From Deltaproteobacteria bacterium (GTDB lineage: Bacteria > UBA10199 > SBBF01), in contig JACQOY010000102.1 in NCBI GenBank assembly GCA_016207765.1, forward strand, positions 1 through 5,088: a DNA stretch of 5,088 nucleotides, read 5' to 3'. The notes beneath the pieces are model-generated. The model had not been told where the DNA came from and did not search any database. It was given only the letters and a program-made list of their open reading frames with translations. The position numbers were made by a program, and so were the translations under genes. This document shows, one piece after another, positions 1 through 4,941 of this stretch (the stretch's first letter is position 1; each line of letters opens with the position of its first letter).

Positions 1-1
1 G

Positions 2-376
2 CAGGAACGGGCGCTCAAAAATCCGAAGATCAGGTTTCTCTGGGATACGGTGGTGACCGATATACTGGGTGAAAATACGGTGACGGGGCTCAAGATCAAG
101 AATGTCAAGACGAACGAGGAAAAAGATTTTCCCTGCGGCGGTTTTTTTGTGGCCATCGGCCACGAACCCAACACAAAACTTTTTGACGGCCAGCTGGAGA
201 TGAAAAACGGCTACATCGTCACCGAACCGAAATCCACGAAAACCGGAATTCCCGGAATTTTCGCCTCCGGCGACGTCCAGGATCATTATTACCGGCAGGC
301 GGTCACCGCCGCCGGATCGGGGTGCATGGCGGCGATTGATGCGGAACGGTACCTTGAAACCCTCGAACATTCGTGA
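2..376 (+). CDS. trxB: Thioredoxin reductase, C-terminal part (5' truncated by the window)
   Basis: This is the last 124 codons of a flavin-dependent thioredoxin reductase, a cytoplasmic enzyme that uses NADPH to reduce thioredoxin. The frame is open from the first base of the window, and QERALKNPKIRF reads as the typical stretch after the NADPH-binding region, so the apparent GTG at position 50 is internal. Family signatures visible are FFVAIGHEPNT, then GIFASGDVQDHYYRQAV and TAAGSGCMAAIDAERYL. In the known family the GD residues and the RQAVTAAG segment contact FAD. The redox CxxC and the NADPH-binding Rossmann motif lie upstream and cannot be checked. The family is usually about 310 residues, so roughly 60 percent is missing. 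Its TGA stop overlaps the GTG start of the next gene by 4 bp (GTGA), which implies one operon and translational coupling. Confidence 0.96.
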   Translation, partial: QERALKNPKIRFLWDTVVTDILGENTVTGLKIKNVKTNEEKDFPCGGFFVAIGHEPNTKLFDGQLEMKNGYIVTEPKSTKTGIPGIFASGDVQDHYYRQAVTAAGSGCMAAIDAERYLETLEHS

Positions 377-1425
377 GAAAAATCCTTTTTTTCCTTTTTT
401 TTATCACCCTTTCTTTTCCGCAACCAGTCAGGGCCGGCATCTTCCACCTCTCCGACTATCATACCTATGGCCCGCTCCCCGTCCGGACGCAGAATCCCCT
501 CTATCTTCTTTTTGTCGGTGAATCCCTCGACCGCGCATCGATTCTTCAAAAGGGGGATTTTTCCACCTCTATTGAAACCACTTTCGCCAATCTTTTCGAG
601 CGCCGGCCGCGTGCGGCCGGGATCGGCATTGATCTCGATATGGAACTGCTCCGCACGGCGGTGAATTTTTCCTACGGGTTGACCGATCATCTGGAGCTCG
701 GCTTTCAGCTTCCGTTTCTCTCGTTTTCCGGCGGTTTTCTCGATTCATTTATTCAGGGGTATCACGACACCTTTGGTTTTCCCAACGGAGGACGGTCCAA
801 TGTCGACAACGGCCGTTTTTCCTATCGTGTCACCCAAAACGGGGCGGCCCTCTATCAAGTGGATCAGGCAACCTTTCGATTGAGCGACATGGTCCTGATC
901 CAAAAGCTTCGCCTCTTTGATGAATCGAAGGGTTTCCCCGCCGTTTCGCTGAAAAATTCCATCAAACTGCCGACCGGAAGCCGCATCCAAGGGACCGGGA
1001 GCGGCCGACCCGATCTGGCGGTGTCGCTCCTTGCCGAAAAATCAGTCAAACGCCTTCACAGCTACACGCAAATGGGGTTTCTGGCGCTTGGAGGGCATGC
1101 GGATCTCAATCCCATCCTCAAAAACGGTTCTTTTACCTTCGGCCAGGCCTTTGAGTTCAATGTTTTTGAGCATCTCTCCTTTATCGGCCAGGTTTCGGGG
1201 CAGTCTTCCCTATTTAGCCGAACGGAATTGCCGGAGCTCTCGAAGATTGTGCTCGATTTGACCTTTGGGTTTACAGGGGAGGCTATGCTGAACCGGAGAA
1301 TCAACCCTTCGACCAAGCTCAGGGTTAACAAAATAAAATACCTGTTCGGTTTTACGGAAGATGCCACATCCGAAGGTCCGTCGGTGGATTTTTCGCTCTT
1401 TTTTAATGTGGGGATGGAGTATTAA
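373..1425 (+). CDS. DUF3187-type outer-membrane beta-barrel protein
   Basis: A 350-residue exported protein. Residues 1-21 form a signal peptide: positive RK, a phenylalanine-rich hydrophobic core (ILFFLFFITLSF), then a PVRA/G cleavage site. The mature part begins with GPLPVRTQNPLYLLFVGES, which I recognise as the start of the DUF3187 family. It ends with KYLFGFTEDATSEGPSVDF and an aromatic last residue (Y), typical of outer-membrane barrels. Between these are alternating hydrophobic and polar strands separated by Gly/Asn/Asp turns, consistent with a beta-barrel. Function is unknown; a porin-like or structural outer-membrane role is an inference. The GTG start at 373 overlaps the trxB stop, has no clear Shine-Dalgarno sequence of its own, and is placed directly before the signal peptide, so coupled translation is likely. 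No redox motif explains the pairing with trxB. Confidence 0.85.
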   Translation: MRKILFFLFFITLSFPQPVRAGIFHLSDYHTYGPLPVRTQNPLYLLFVGESLDRASILQKGDFSTSIETTFANLFERRPRAAGIGIDLDMELLRTAVNFSYGLTDHLELGFQLPFLSFSGGFLDSFIQGYHDTFGFPNGGRSNVDNGRFSYRVTQNGAALYQVDQATFRLSDMVLIQKLRLFDESKGFPAVSLKNSIKLPTGSRIQGTGSGRPDLAVSLLAEKSVKRLHSYTQMGFLALGGHADLNPILKNGSFTFGQAFEFNVFEHLSFIGQVSGQSSLFSRTELPELSKIVLDLTFGFTGEAMLNRRINPSTKLRVNKIKYLFGFTEDATSEGPSVDFSLFFNVGMEY

Positions 1426-1439
1426 ACCCAACCCAACCC
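1425..1439 (+). repeat. AACCC pentamer, three tandem copies
   Basis: Three perfect tandem AACCC units begin on the last base of the stop codon of the DUF3187 gene. This is a short low-complexity run with no known role; it separates the operon from the large palindrome downstream. Confidence 0.6.
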
Positions 1440-1449
1440 ACTGATTGAC

Positions 1450-1621
1450 TTAAAACTTTGGCGCCATATACTAATCAGTTCATTGGTTGCTTGACATTTG
1501 GAACGGGTGACGCGAGTGCCCCCCGCCGCGCGCAGAAGTATTGAGCACGGCGGGGGTGGCGAGCGGCAGGACCCGTTCCAAATGTCTGGAAACTTGTGAA
1601 CTGTTAGTATGAAAGTGTAAA
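1450..1621. repeat. Long imperfect palindrome (possible MITE-like element or structured RNA)
   Basis: Nested inverted arms fold this non-coding stretch into one long hairpin. From outside in: 1450-1459 with 1612-1621 (8 of 10 match); 1468-1482 with 1597-1610 (ATACTAA plus CAGTTCA, one extra T on the left); a symmetric 10 by 10 base internal loop; a perfect 16-bp stem, 1493-1508 with 1571-1586 (GACATTTGGAACGGGT); and a GC-rich inner stem, 1520-1528 with 1548-1556 (CCCCCGCCG), closing on a loop near 1532-1544. The core is 143 bp (1468-1610). No open frame of note lies inside, no U-tract follows the stem, and I see no clear target-site duplication. It could be a non-autonomous palindromic element, a structured RNA, or a strong stop between the trxB operon and hicAB. 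The structure is directly visible; its role is inferred. Confidence 0.8.
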
Positions 1622-1645
1622 GGGATTATTTTCAGGCTGGAATCG

Positions 1646-1831
1646 ATGAAGGTTCGTGATATAATAAAACAAATTGAAAAAGACGGATGGGTCTTGGCAC
1701 GGACGCGCGGTAGCCACCGTCAATACAAACATCCACATAAACCAGGCCTGATCACTATTGCAGGCAAACCAAATGACGATCTGGCTCCGGGAACGTTGAA
1801 TAGTATTCTGAAACAAGGAGGTTTCAAGTGA
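1646..1831 (+). CDS. hicA: HicA-family toxin (mRNA interferase)
   Basis: A 61-residue protein matching the HicA (COG1724) family, which folds like a double-stranded RNA-binding domain and cleaves mRNA to arrest translation. Seen in order are the N-terminal helix VRDIIKQIEKDGW, the strand VLARTRGSHRQYKHP carrying the conserved G-S-H with the expected catalytic His24, the ITIAG strand, and the C-terminal LAPGTLNSILKQGGF helix. Length is normal for the family and all key residues are present, so it looks functional. The ATG at 1646 gives a full-length domain; the ribosome-binding site is weak (AGG at about 1635). Its TGA overlaps the hicB GTG start by 4 bp. Toxin first, antitoxin second is the usual hicAB order. 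Confidence 0.95.
   Translation: MKVRDIIKQIEKDGWVLARTRGSHRQYKHPHKPGLITIAGKPNDDLAPGTLNSILKQGGFK
1815..1821 (+). promoter_or_regulatory. Strong ribosome-binding site for hicB
   Basis: AAGGAGG lies inside the last codons of hicA, 6 nt before the GTG start of hicB. It is far stronger than anything in front of hicA, which would favour antitoxin production over toxin from one mRNA. It also decides the GTG at 1828 as the hicB start. Confidence 0.85.
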
Positions 1832-2043
1832 AAAAATTTCTGATCGTGGTTGAAAAAACAAAATCGGGCTATTCGGCTTATTCTCCCGATTTGCCCGGTT
1901 GCGTGGCAACGGCAAAAAGCAGAGTGTCTGTGACAAAGAGAATGAAGGAAGCCATTAAATTTCACTTGGAAGGCCTGTATGAAGAAGGTGAAAAAATACC
2001 GCGCCCACACAGCTATTCGACCTATCTCTCTGTTGCGGCCTGA
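1828..2043 (+). CDS. hicB: HicB-family antitoxin, short form
   Basis: A 71-residue protein with the HicB partial RNase H-like fold, which binds and blocks HicA. Diagnostic stretches are FLIVVEKTKSGYSAYSPDLPGCVATAK at residues 4-30, followed by the helix SVTKRMKEAIKFHLEGLYEEGEKIPRP and a short final strand STYLSV. The GTG start is supported by AAGGAGG six bases upstream and by the 4-bp overlap with hicA. The protein ends right after the HicB core, so the C-terminal helix-turn-helix or ribbon-helix-helix DNA-binding domain found in longer HicB proteins is absent. Such short forms are common, but they leave open how the operon is autoregulated. The last residues overlap a small frame-2 stretch that belongs to the degraded toxin-antitoxin locus downstream. 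Confidence 0.93.
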   Translation: MKKFLIVVEKTKSGYSAYSPDLPGCVATAKSRVSVTKRMKEAIKFHLEGLYEEGEKIPRPHSYSTYLSVAA

Positions 2044-2101
2044 AAGTCTTGAAAGAGTTGGGCGCCAGGAGTTAGGCACAATTTCCCGGCAACGGTACCA
2101 T

Positions 2102-2230
2102 TTGGAACCTCTTGCGACCAAACGCCAAGCCATTCGCAAATTTTTCGGAAAAATGACTTCCAAAGAATATCAGAAATTTCTGGCCGCCACCCGTCACTTC
2201 CGCGAGATCGATCAGGAAATGTGGAAATGA
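2102..2230 (+). pseudogene. Remnant of a VapB-type antitoxin (C-terminal part)
   Basis: A frame-2 segment reads LEPLATKRQAIRKFFGKMT, then SKEYQKFLAATRHFREIDQEMWK, then stop. The ending, a Phe/Gly followed by a Ser-x-Glu helix and a terminal IDxExWK, resembles the C-termini of VapB (FitA-like) antitoxins that wrap around PIN toxins. The usual N-terminal ribbon-helix-helix DNA-binding domain is missing: upstream the frame merges into sequence already used by hicB in another frame. Possible starts are a TTG at 2102 or an ATG at 2153, neither with a good ribosome-binding site. The TGA overlaps, as ATGA, an ATG that opens the remnant PIN frame. I infer a decayed vapBC operon whose 5' end was lost, perhaps when hicAB arrived. 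A short functional orphan antitoxin is the alternative. Confidence 0.5.
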
Positions 2231-2256
2231 AAGCCGTTCTGGATACGAAAACCTGA
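2227..2256 (+). pseudogene. Remnant of a PIN-domain (VapC-type) toxin, first nine codons only
   Basis: The frame reads MKAVLDTKT and then stops. MKAVLDTN is a common N-terminus of PIN-domain ribonuclease toxins, in which the Asp is the first metal-binding active-site residue. Here the expected Asn is Lys and a TGA follows two codons later. The ATG overlaps the stop of the antitoxin-like frame by 4 bp (ATGA), exactly as in intact vapBC operons. No other frame from 2257 to 2360 continues as a PIN domain, so about 120 codons are gone and the locus cannot make an active toxin. The match is short, so confidence rests mainly on the overlap and on the antitoxin-like ending before it. Confidence 0.45.
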
Positions 2257-2317
2257 ACAAATCCAGGCCCGATTCCTTCCGGCATTTTGAACAATGATAA
2301 AGCTTGACTCCCCTTGG

Positions 2318-2340
2318 CCCCCTCTTAATCTAAGAGGGGG
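2318..2340. repeat. Perfect 10-bp hairpin repeat (CCCCCTCTTA / TAAGAGGGGG)
   Basis: Two perfect 10-base arms flank a 3-base loop (ATC). The hairpin lies between the decayed toxin gene and the 3' end of ssb, 20 bp past the ssb stop on the minus strand. It could end or protect the ssb transcript, but neither strand has a U-tract after it, so it is not a classical rho-independent terminator. C-run/G-run palindromes of this kind are often dispersed repeats; the copy number in this genome cannot be seen here. Confidence 0.75.
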
Positions 2341-2360
2341 AGATTCCGGAAGAAGGATTA

Positions 2361-2810
2361 TTAAAAGGGAATATCTTCTCCCGCATCGAACGGCGGCGGG
2401 CCGCCTGAGGCGGATGATTCCTGTGCCGGCGTTTCGGCATCGGTGCCGACGGGAGCGGCTTCTCGGGCGGCTCCGGCTCCTGCGCTATCAAGAAACTGAA
2501 GCACTTGGGCGACGATCTCCGTGGTGTAACGGGTCTGCCCCTGTTTGTCTTCCCATTTGCGGGTCTGGAGGCGTCCCTCAAGATAAACGCGACGCCCCTT
2601 GGCGAGATAATCTCTGCAGAGTTCGGCCAACCTTCCCCAAACGACAATGCGGTGCCATTCGGTTCTTTCCTGAGGCTGGCCGTTTTTGTCCTTCCACCGT
2701 TCGTTGGTGGCGATGTTGAAATTGGCCACCGCCTGTCCGCCCGGAGTAAAACGCACCTCCGGATCGCCTCCCAAATTTCCGATTAAAATAACTTTATTGA
2801 TGCTCGCCAT
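2361..2810 (-). CDS. ssb: Single-stranded DNA-binding protein
   Basis: A 149-residue SSB, which binds single-stranded DNA as a tetramer during replication, recombination and repair. The OB fold spans residues 1-107: [21 protein letters not shown], then [53 protein letters not shown] and [16 protein letters not shown]-stacking aromatics are present (W39, W52, W58, W86). A disordered Gly/Ala/Pro-rich linker follows, and the protein ends in the acidic tip AGEDIPF, the tail that recruits partner proteins. The frame extends 15 codons further upstream, but the start at 2810 is chosen because the family begins at MASINKV and GGGAGG sits 5 nt before it. The gene stands apart from rpsF/rpsR, its neighbours in many bacteria. 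The exported-protein gene upstream is in the same direction with a 79-bp gap. Confidence 0.97.
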   Translation of the reverse strand: MASINKVILIGNLGGDPEVRFTPGGQAVANFNIATNERWKDKNGQPQERTEWHRIVVWGRLAELCRDYLAKGRRVYLEGRLQTRKWEDKQGQTRYTTEIVAQVLQFLDSAGAGAAREAAPVGTDAETPAQESSASGGPPPFDAGEDIPF

Positions 2811-2815
2811 AAATT

Positions 2816-2821
2816 CCTCCC
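2816..2821 (-). promoter_or_regulatory. Ribosome-binding site that fixes the ssb start
   Basis: GGGAGG on the minus strand lies 5 nt before the ATG at 2810. It supports the short ssb start over the in-frame ATG at 2855, which would add 15 residues with no SSB similarity. Confidence 0.85.
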
Positions 2822-2889
2822 GATGAAATGGCCCCTCGTTGGAGCTTGTTGCCAAATTGTTTGATGAGTAGGAGCCTTTTATACACGGC

Positions 2890-3309
2890 CTACTTTGTCA
2901 ATCTTTTTTCCGCTTTCGCGAGCAATTTTTGCGCGGCATCCCGGTAGGCCCCGCCGTTATCGAAGGTTTTGTCGAGGGCAATGACCTGTTTGCAATCGGC
3001 GATTATTTTTTTGATTGCCTTCCGGAATTTGCTCATCGTTAATTCGGTATAAAGCTCCCTTGTGACGGCGCGGTAGAAATAACATCCGGCCTCGCGGGGG
3101 TAGGAAACAACACATTTTTCGGCCCAGTCGAGCCCTTTTCCGGCGTGACGCACTTTTTCGGACTGGTTGTCGGCCTCCATCGACATTGAAGCCTCCAGTT
3201 TGGCGGCGTATATGACATTTTCCGCCGTGTAAGTGTCGCACGTCCTGGCCGCCAGCGGCGCCTGAGCGCAGGTAGTTGTCAGGAGCAATAACAGGCAAAG
3301 CCATTTCAT
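2890..3309 (-). CDS. Small exported protein with TPR-like helices, function unknown
   Basis: A 139-residue protein with an N-terminal signal peptide ([21 protein letters not shown], cleavage after about residue 20-21). The mature part is predicted helical and contains four cysteines (24, 66, 76, 106), enough for two disulfides in the periplasm. The segment [21 protein letters not shown], later [31 protein letters not shown], resembles tetratricopeptide-like repeats, especially the pattern of LD followed by F/Y-D-x-GG-x-x-R seen in periplasmic TPR proteins such as TRAP-transporter-associated TatT. That resemblance is weak and I do not assign a function. A lipoprotein reading is unlikely because TTTC is a poor lipobox. 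The start lacks a clear Shine-Dalgarno sequence. The gene lies between the COG1373-type ATPase and ssb, all on the minus strand, with gaps of 89 and 79 bp. Confidence 0.8.
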   Translation of the reverse strand: MKWLCLLLLLTTTCAQAPLAARTCDTYTAENVIYAAKLEASMSMEADNQSEKVRHAGKGLDWAEKCVVSYPREAGCYFYRAVTRELYTELTMSKFRKAIKKIIADCKQVIALDKTFDNGGAYRDAAQKLLAKAEKRLTK

Positions 3310-3398
3310 GATTCAATCGAACTAACGTGGAACGGAAGGGATGTCAAATAAGTCGGCGGTGGCGGCTTGCCGCGGCAGAGGGAACCCGCATGAAGTCG

Positions 3399-4619
3399 TT
3401 AGTGCAGAGAGGCAAGCCAGTGGGCCGCCGAAGCGATCCATTGATATTTTGTATTTTCGCGGCGGCGTTGCAGGATGCCGGGTTGATGGACCAGCTGAAC
3501 CGCGAGGGGAACGTTGAGTTTTTCCTGATAGTAAAGCAGGGAGGAGGCAAGGTTGACGTCGGAAAATTTTGCCTCAACCAGCATGACCGGCTTCTTGTCC
3601 CGCACAAGGACAAAATCGACCTCCCGTTTTTCCTTGTCCCTTAAATAGTGGAGGTGAAATGAACCCTCGCCCCTTAAATTCCATGTCGAAACCGCCTTCA
3701 GTAAATGCAGGGCGATCAGATTTTCAAACCGGTTCCCTTCATTTTCAAGTTCCGCCCAGTCGTAGAGGTAAATTTTCGCCTCTTTTTTAAGGGAGCGATG
3801 AATCTTGCCGGCAAATGGAAAGAGGCGAAATGAATAATAAACATGCTCCAGAAGATTGAGCCAATCGCGCACCGTTTCGAAGGCTACCCCGACTTCCTGT
3901 TTTAATGAATTAACCGACAAAAGGCCGGCGGCCCGCTCCGGAAGCAGATGGCTTAAGATTTCCAATTGTGACAGCTCGCGGACCTGGGCTATTTGCCGAA
4001 TGTCATCCCGCAGAATGACTTGTTTGCGCTCGTTGTGCCAGAGCCGGTAAAAGGATTCTTCCGCTCTGACAAAGGGGTCGGGAAATCCTCCAAAACGCCA
4101 GAGCTGTTCGTAAGCGCTTTGAGCCTCCGGGGTTGTCGGCGGCAGATCGGCGCAACGGTTGAGCCATTCATCCGGTTTTGGCATTTGCCCCAGGATTTCT
4201 CCCACTGTAAGAGGAAACAGCTTGAGCGAAAAGTAGCGGCCAAGAAGACTGTCGCCTCCTCTTTTAAAAAGGTCCAGCCGCCCACTGCCGGTGATGAGGA
4301 AGTCGAAATCGGCGTGATAGGTATCGAAGGCCCCTTTGAGATAGTTTTTCCAGCGGCTGTATTTGTGTATTTCGTCAAAAATCAGGAGGCATTTTTCGCC
4401 CGGGGGAGGCAGATCTTTTTTGAAAAAATAGGGTTCTTTGGCTATTTTTCGCTGATCTTCGATGTTGTCCCAGTTGACGGAAAGGCTTTGGGAATACTTT
4501 TTCCGAACATCCTGAGCCAGGGTGGTTTTCCCCACCTGCCGGGGTCCGCTTAAAAGGACCATTTTGTGCCACTGGGTTAAAACATGGAGGATTTGCGGCT
4601 CCAAGGTGCGTGGAATCAT
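3399..4619 (-). CDS. ATP-binding protein of the AAA_14 / DUF4143 family (COG1373)
   Basis: A 406-residue protein with the standard layout of this widespread, poorly understood family. Residues 1-135 form the ATPase core: IPRTLEP opening, Walker A GPRQVGKTT (25-33), Walker B LLIFDEIHK (78-86), and the sensor-like FLITGSGRLDL (108-117). Residues 205-270 include a helix-turn-helix-like segment (SVNSLKQEVGVAFETVRDWLNLLE). Residues 333-352 read EVDFVL, then VMLVEAKFS, a D...ExK pattern like PD-(D/E)XK nuclease folds, to which DUF4143 is usually related. All key residues are present and length is normal. The frame extends to an ATG at 4700, but the family begins at MIPRTLEP and the extension would run through a perfect palindrome, so 4619 is preferred. 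The role is unknown; such genes are often scattered as accessory single genes. Confidence 0.92.
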   Translation of the reverse strand: MIPRTLEPQILHVLTQWHKMVLLSGPRQVGKTTLAQDVRKKYSQSLSVNWDNIEDQRKIAKEPYFFKKDLPPPGEKCLLIFDEIHKYSRWKNYLKGAFDTYHADFDFLITGSGRLDLFKRGGDSLLGRYFSLKLFPLTVGEILGQMPKPDEWLNRCADLPPTTPEAQSAYEQLWRFGGFPDPFVRAEESFYRLWHNERKQVILRDDIRQIAQVRELSQLEILSHLLPERAAGLLSVNSLKQEVGVAFETVRDWLNLLEHVYYSFRLFPFAGKIHRSLKKEAKIYLYDWAELENEGNRFENLIALHLLKAVSTWNLRGEGSFHLHYLRDKEKREVDFVLVRDKKPVMLVEAKFSDVNLASSLLYYQEKLNVPLAVQLVHQPGILQRRRENTKYQWIASAAHWLASLH

Positions 4620-4641
4620 ATTCCCATGATCTCGACTTTGG

Positions 4642-4667
4642 TCTAAAAAAGTCAAGACTTTTTTAGA
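4642..4667 (-). promoter_or_regulatory. Perfect 12-bp-arm palindrome before the ATPase gene; putative operator over a promoter
   Basis: TCTAAAAAAGTC and its exact reverse complement are separated by two bases, 22 bp upstream of the chosen ATPase start. On the minus strand the right arm begins with TTGACT (4655 to 4650), a good -35 box; 18 bp further is GATCAT (4631 to 4626), a 4-of-6 match to a -10 box. That would start RNA at about the ATG itself, implying a leaderless or nearly leaderless mRNA. A dimeric repressor, perhaps the protein itself, could bind here and cover the -35. The palindrome is certain; promoter and operator roles are inferred. Confidence 0.55.
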
Positions 4668-4702
4668 GTTGGATCGAAATGGTGTTGGCGGAGGGTTCAA
4701 CG

Positions 4703-4750
4703 GCCAATATGGCGATTCTCATTTTGAGAACGGTCAGTCAATTGTTTGAC
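4703..4750. promoter_or_regulatory. Three short dyads in a row, possible activator sites
   Basis: Within 48 bp there are three short inverted repeats: GCCA-ATA-TGGC (4703-4713), TTCTCA-TTT-TGAGAA (4716-4730) and GTCAA-TTGT-TTGAC (4737-4750). They lie roughly 120-170 bp upstream of the predicted sigma-54 start site, where NtrC-type activators usually bind. Each dyad alone is short enough to occur by chance. The rest of the 4620-4845 stretch holds an AT-rich run, a TC-repeat tract (4781-4791) and no gene. Confidence 0.3.
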
Positions 4751-4845
4751 GGAAAAGGGGATTTTTTGGCTCTTTTTTCCTCTCTCTCTCTGTTATACGC
4801 CAATTATTTCAGCAAGTTGCCTTAAAATCATCGCTTTTAAAAAAT

Positions 4846-4862
4846 TTGGCATGGTAGTTGCT
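4846..4862 (+). promoter_or_regulatory. Sigma-54 (RpoN) promoter
   Basis: TTGGCATGGTAGTTGCT matches the -24/-12 consensus TGGCACGrnnnTTGCw with one difference (T for C in the -24 block). The invariant GG (4848-4849) and GC (4860-4861) are exactly 12 bases apart. It is preceded by an AT-rich stretch, as is common for such promoters. Transcription would start near 4873 and run rightwards. It is the only strong promoter signal in this divergent region and implies control by an ATP-dependent enhancer-binding activator. Confidence 0.8.
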
Positions 4863-4869
4863 CTATAAA

Positions 4870-4917
4870 CCGGCGAGGCTGTCGAAAAAGCCTTTGAGTA
4901 GAAGGTATCTTCGCCGG
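4870..4917 (+). other. Hairpin at the predicted 5' end of the sigma-54 transcript
   Basis: CCGGCGA (4870-4876) pairs perfectly with TCGCCGG (4911-4917); a G-U and a G-C pair extend it inward to 4878/4909. A smaller competing stem, AGGCT (4876-4880) with AGCCT (4889-4893), lies inside. With RNA starting near 4873, six of these pairs would form at the very 5' end, possibly stabilising the message. The pairing is visible; the role is a guess. Confidence 0.4.
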
Positions 4918-4941
4918 AAACTTTCGAGCGGAAGGAGGCAG

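Noticed and set aside
1450..1621. CRISPR array or classical insertion sequence end
   Set aside because: The repeats are inverted around one centre, with no regularly spaced direct repeats, no transposase and no evident target-site duplication.
1604..1936. 110-codon open frame on the minus strand
   Set aside because: It is antisense to hicA and hicB, both of which are clear family members with a typical overlap.
2294..2719. 141-codon open frame on the plus strand
   Set aside because: It runs antisense through ssb and the hairpin repeat; the translation is rich in Arg, Cys and Pro, as expected for a shadow frame of a GC-rich gene.
2867..2894. AGTAG/CTACT hairpin with an inner GCC/GGC stem as a terminator after the exported-protein gene
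   Set aside because: The stem is short and bulged, and no U-tract follows on the minus strand.
2878..2901. TTGACA (2901 to 2896) and TATAAA (2883 to 2878) on the minus strand as an ssb promoter
   Set aside because: Both boxes are good individually, but only 12 bp separate them, too short for a sigma-70 promoter; the TATAAA may still be a -10 with a poor -35.
3319..3347. TTGACA (3347 to 3342) on the minus strand as the promoter of the exported-protein gene
   Set aside because: At 17 bp spacing the -10 would be TAGTTC, only a 2-of-6 match.
3993..4553. 186-codon open frame on the plus strand
   Set aside because: It is antisense to the ATPase gene, which has complete Walker A, Walker B and DUF4143 signatures on the minus strand; the plus-strand translation shows no domain and no ribosome-binding site.
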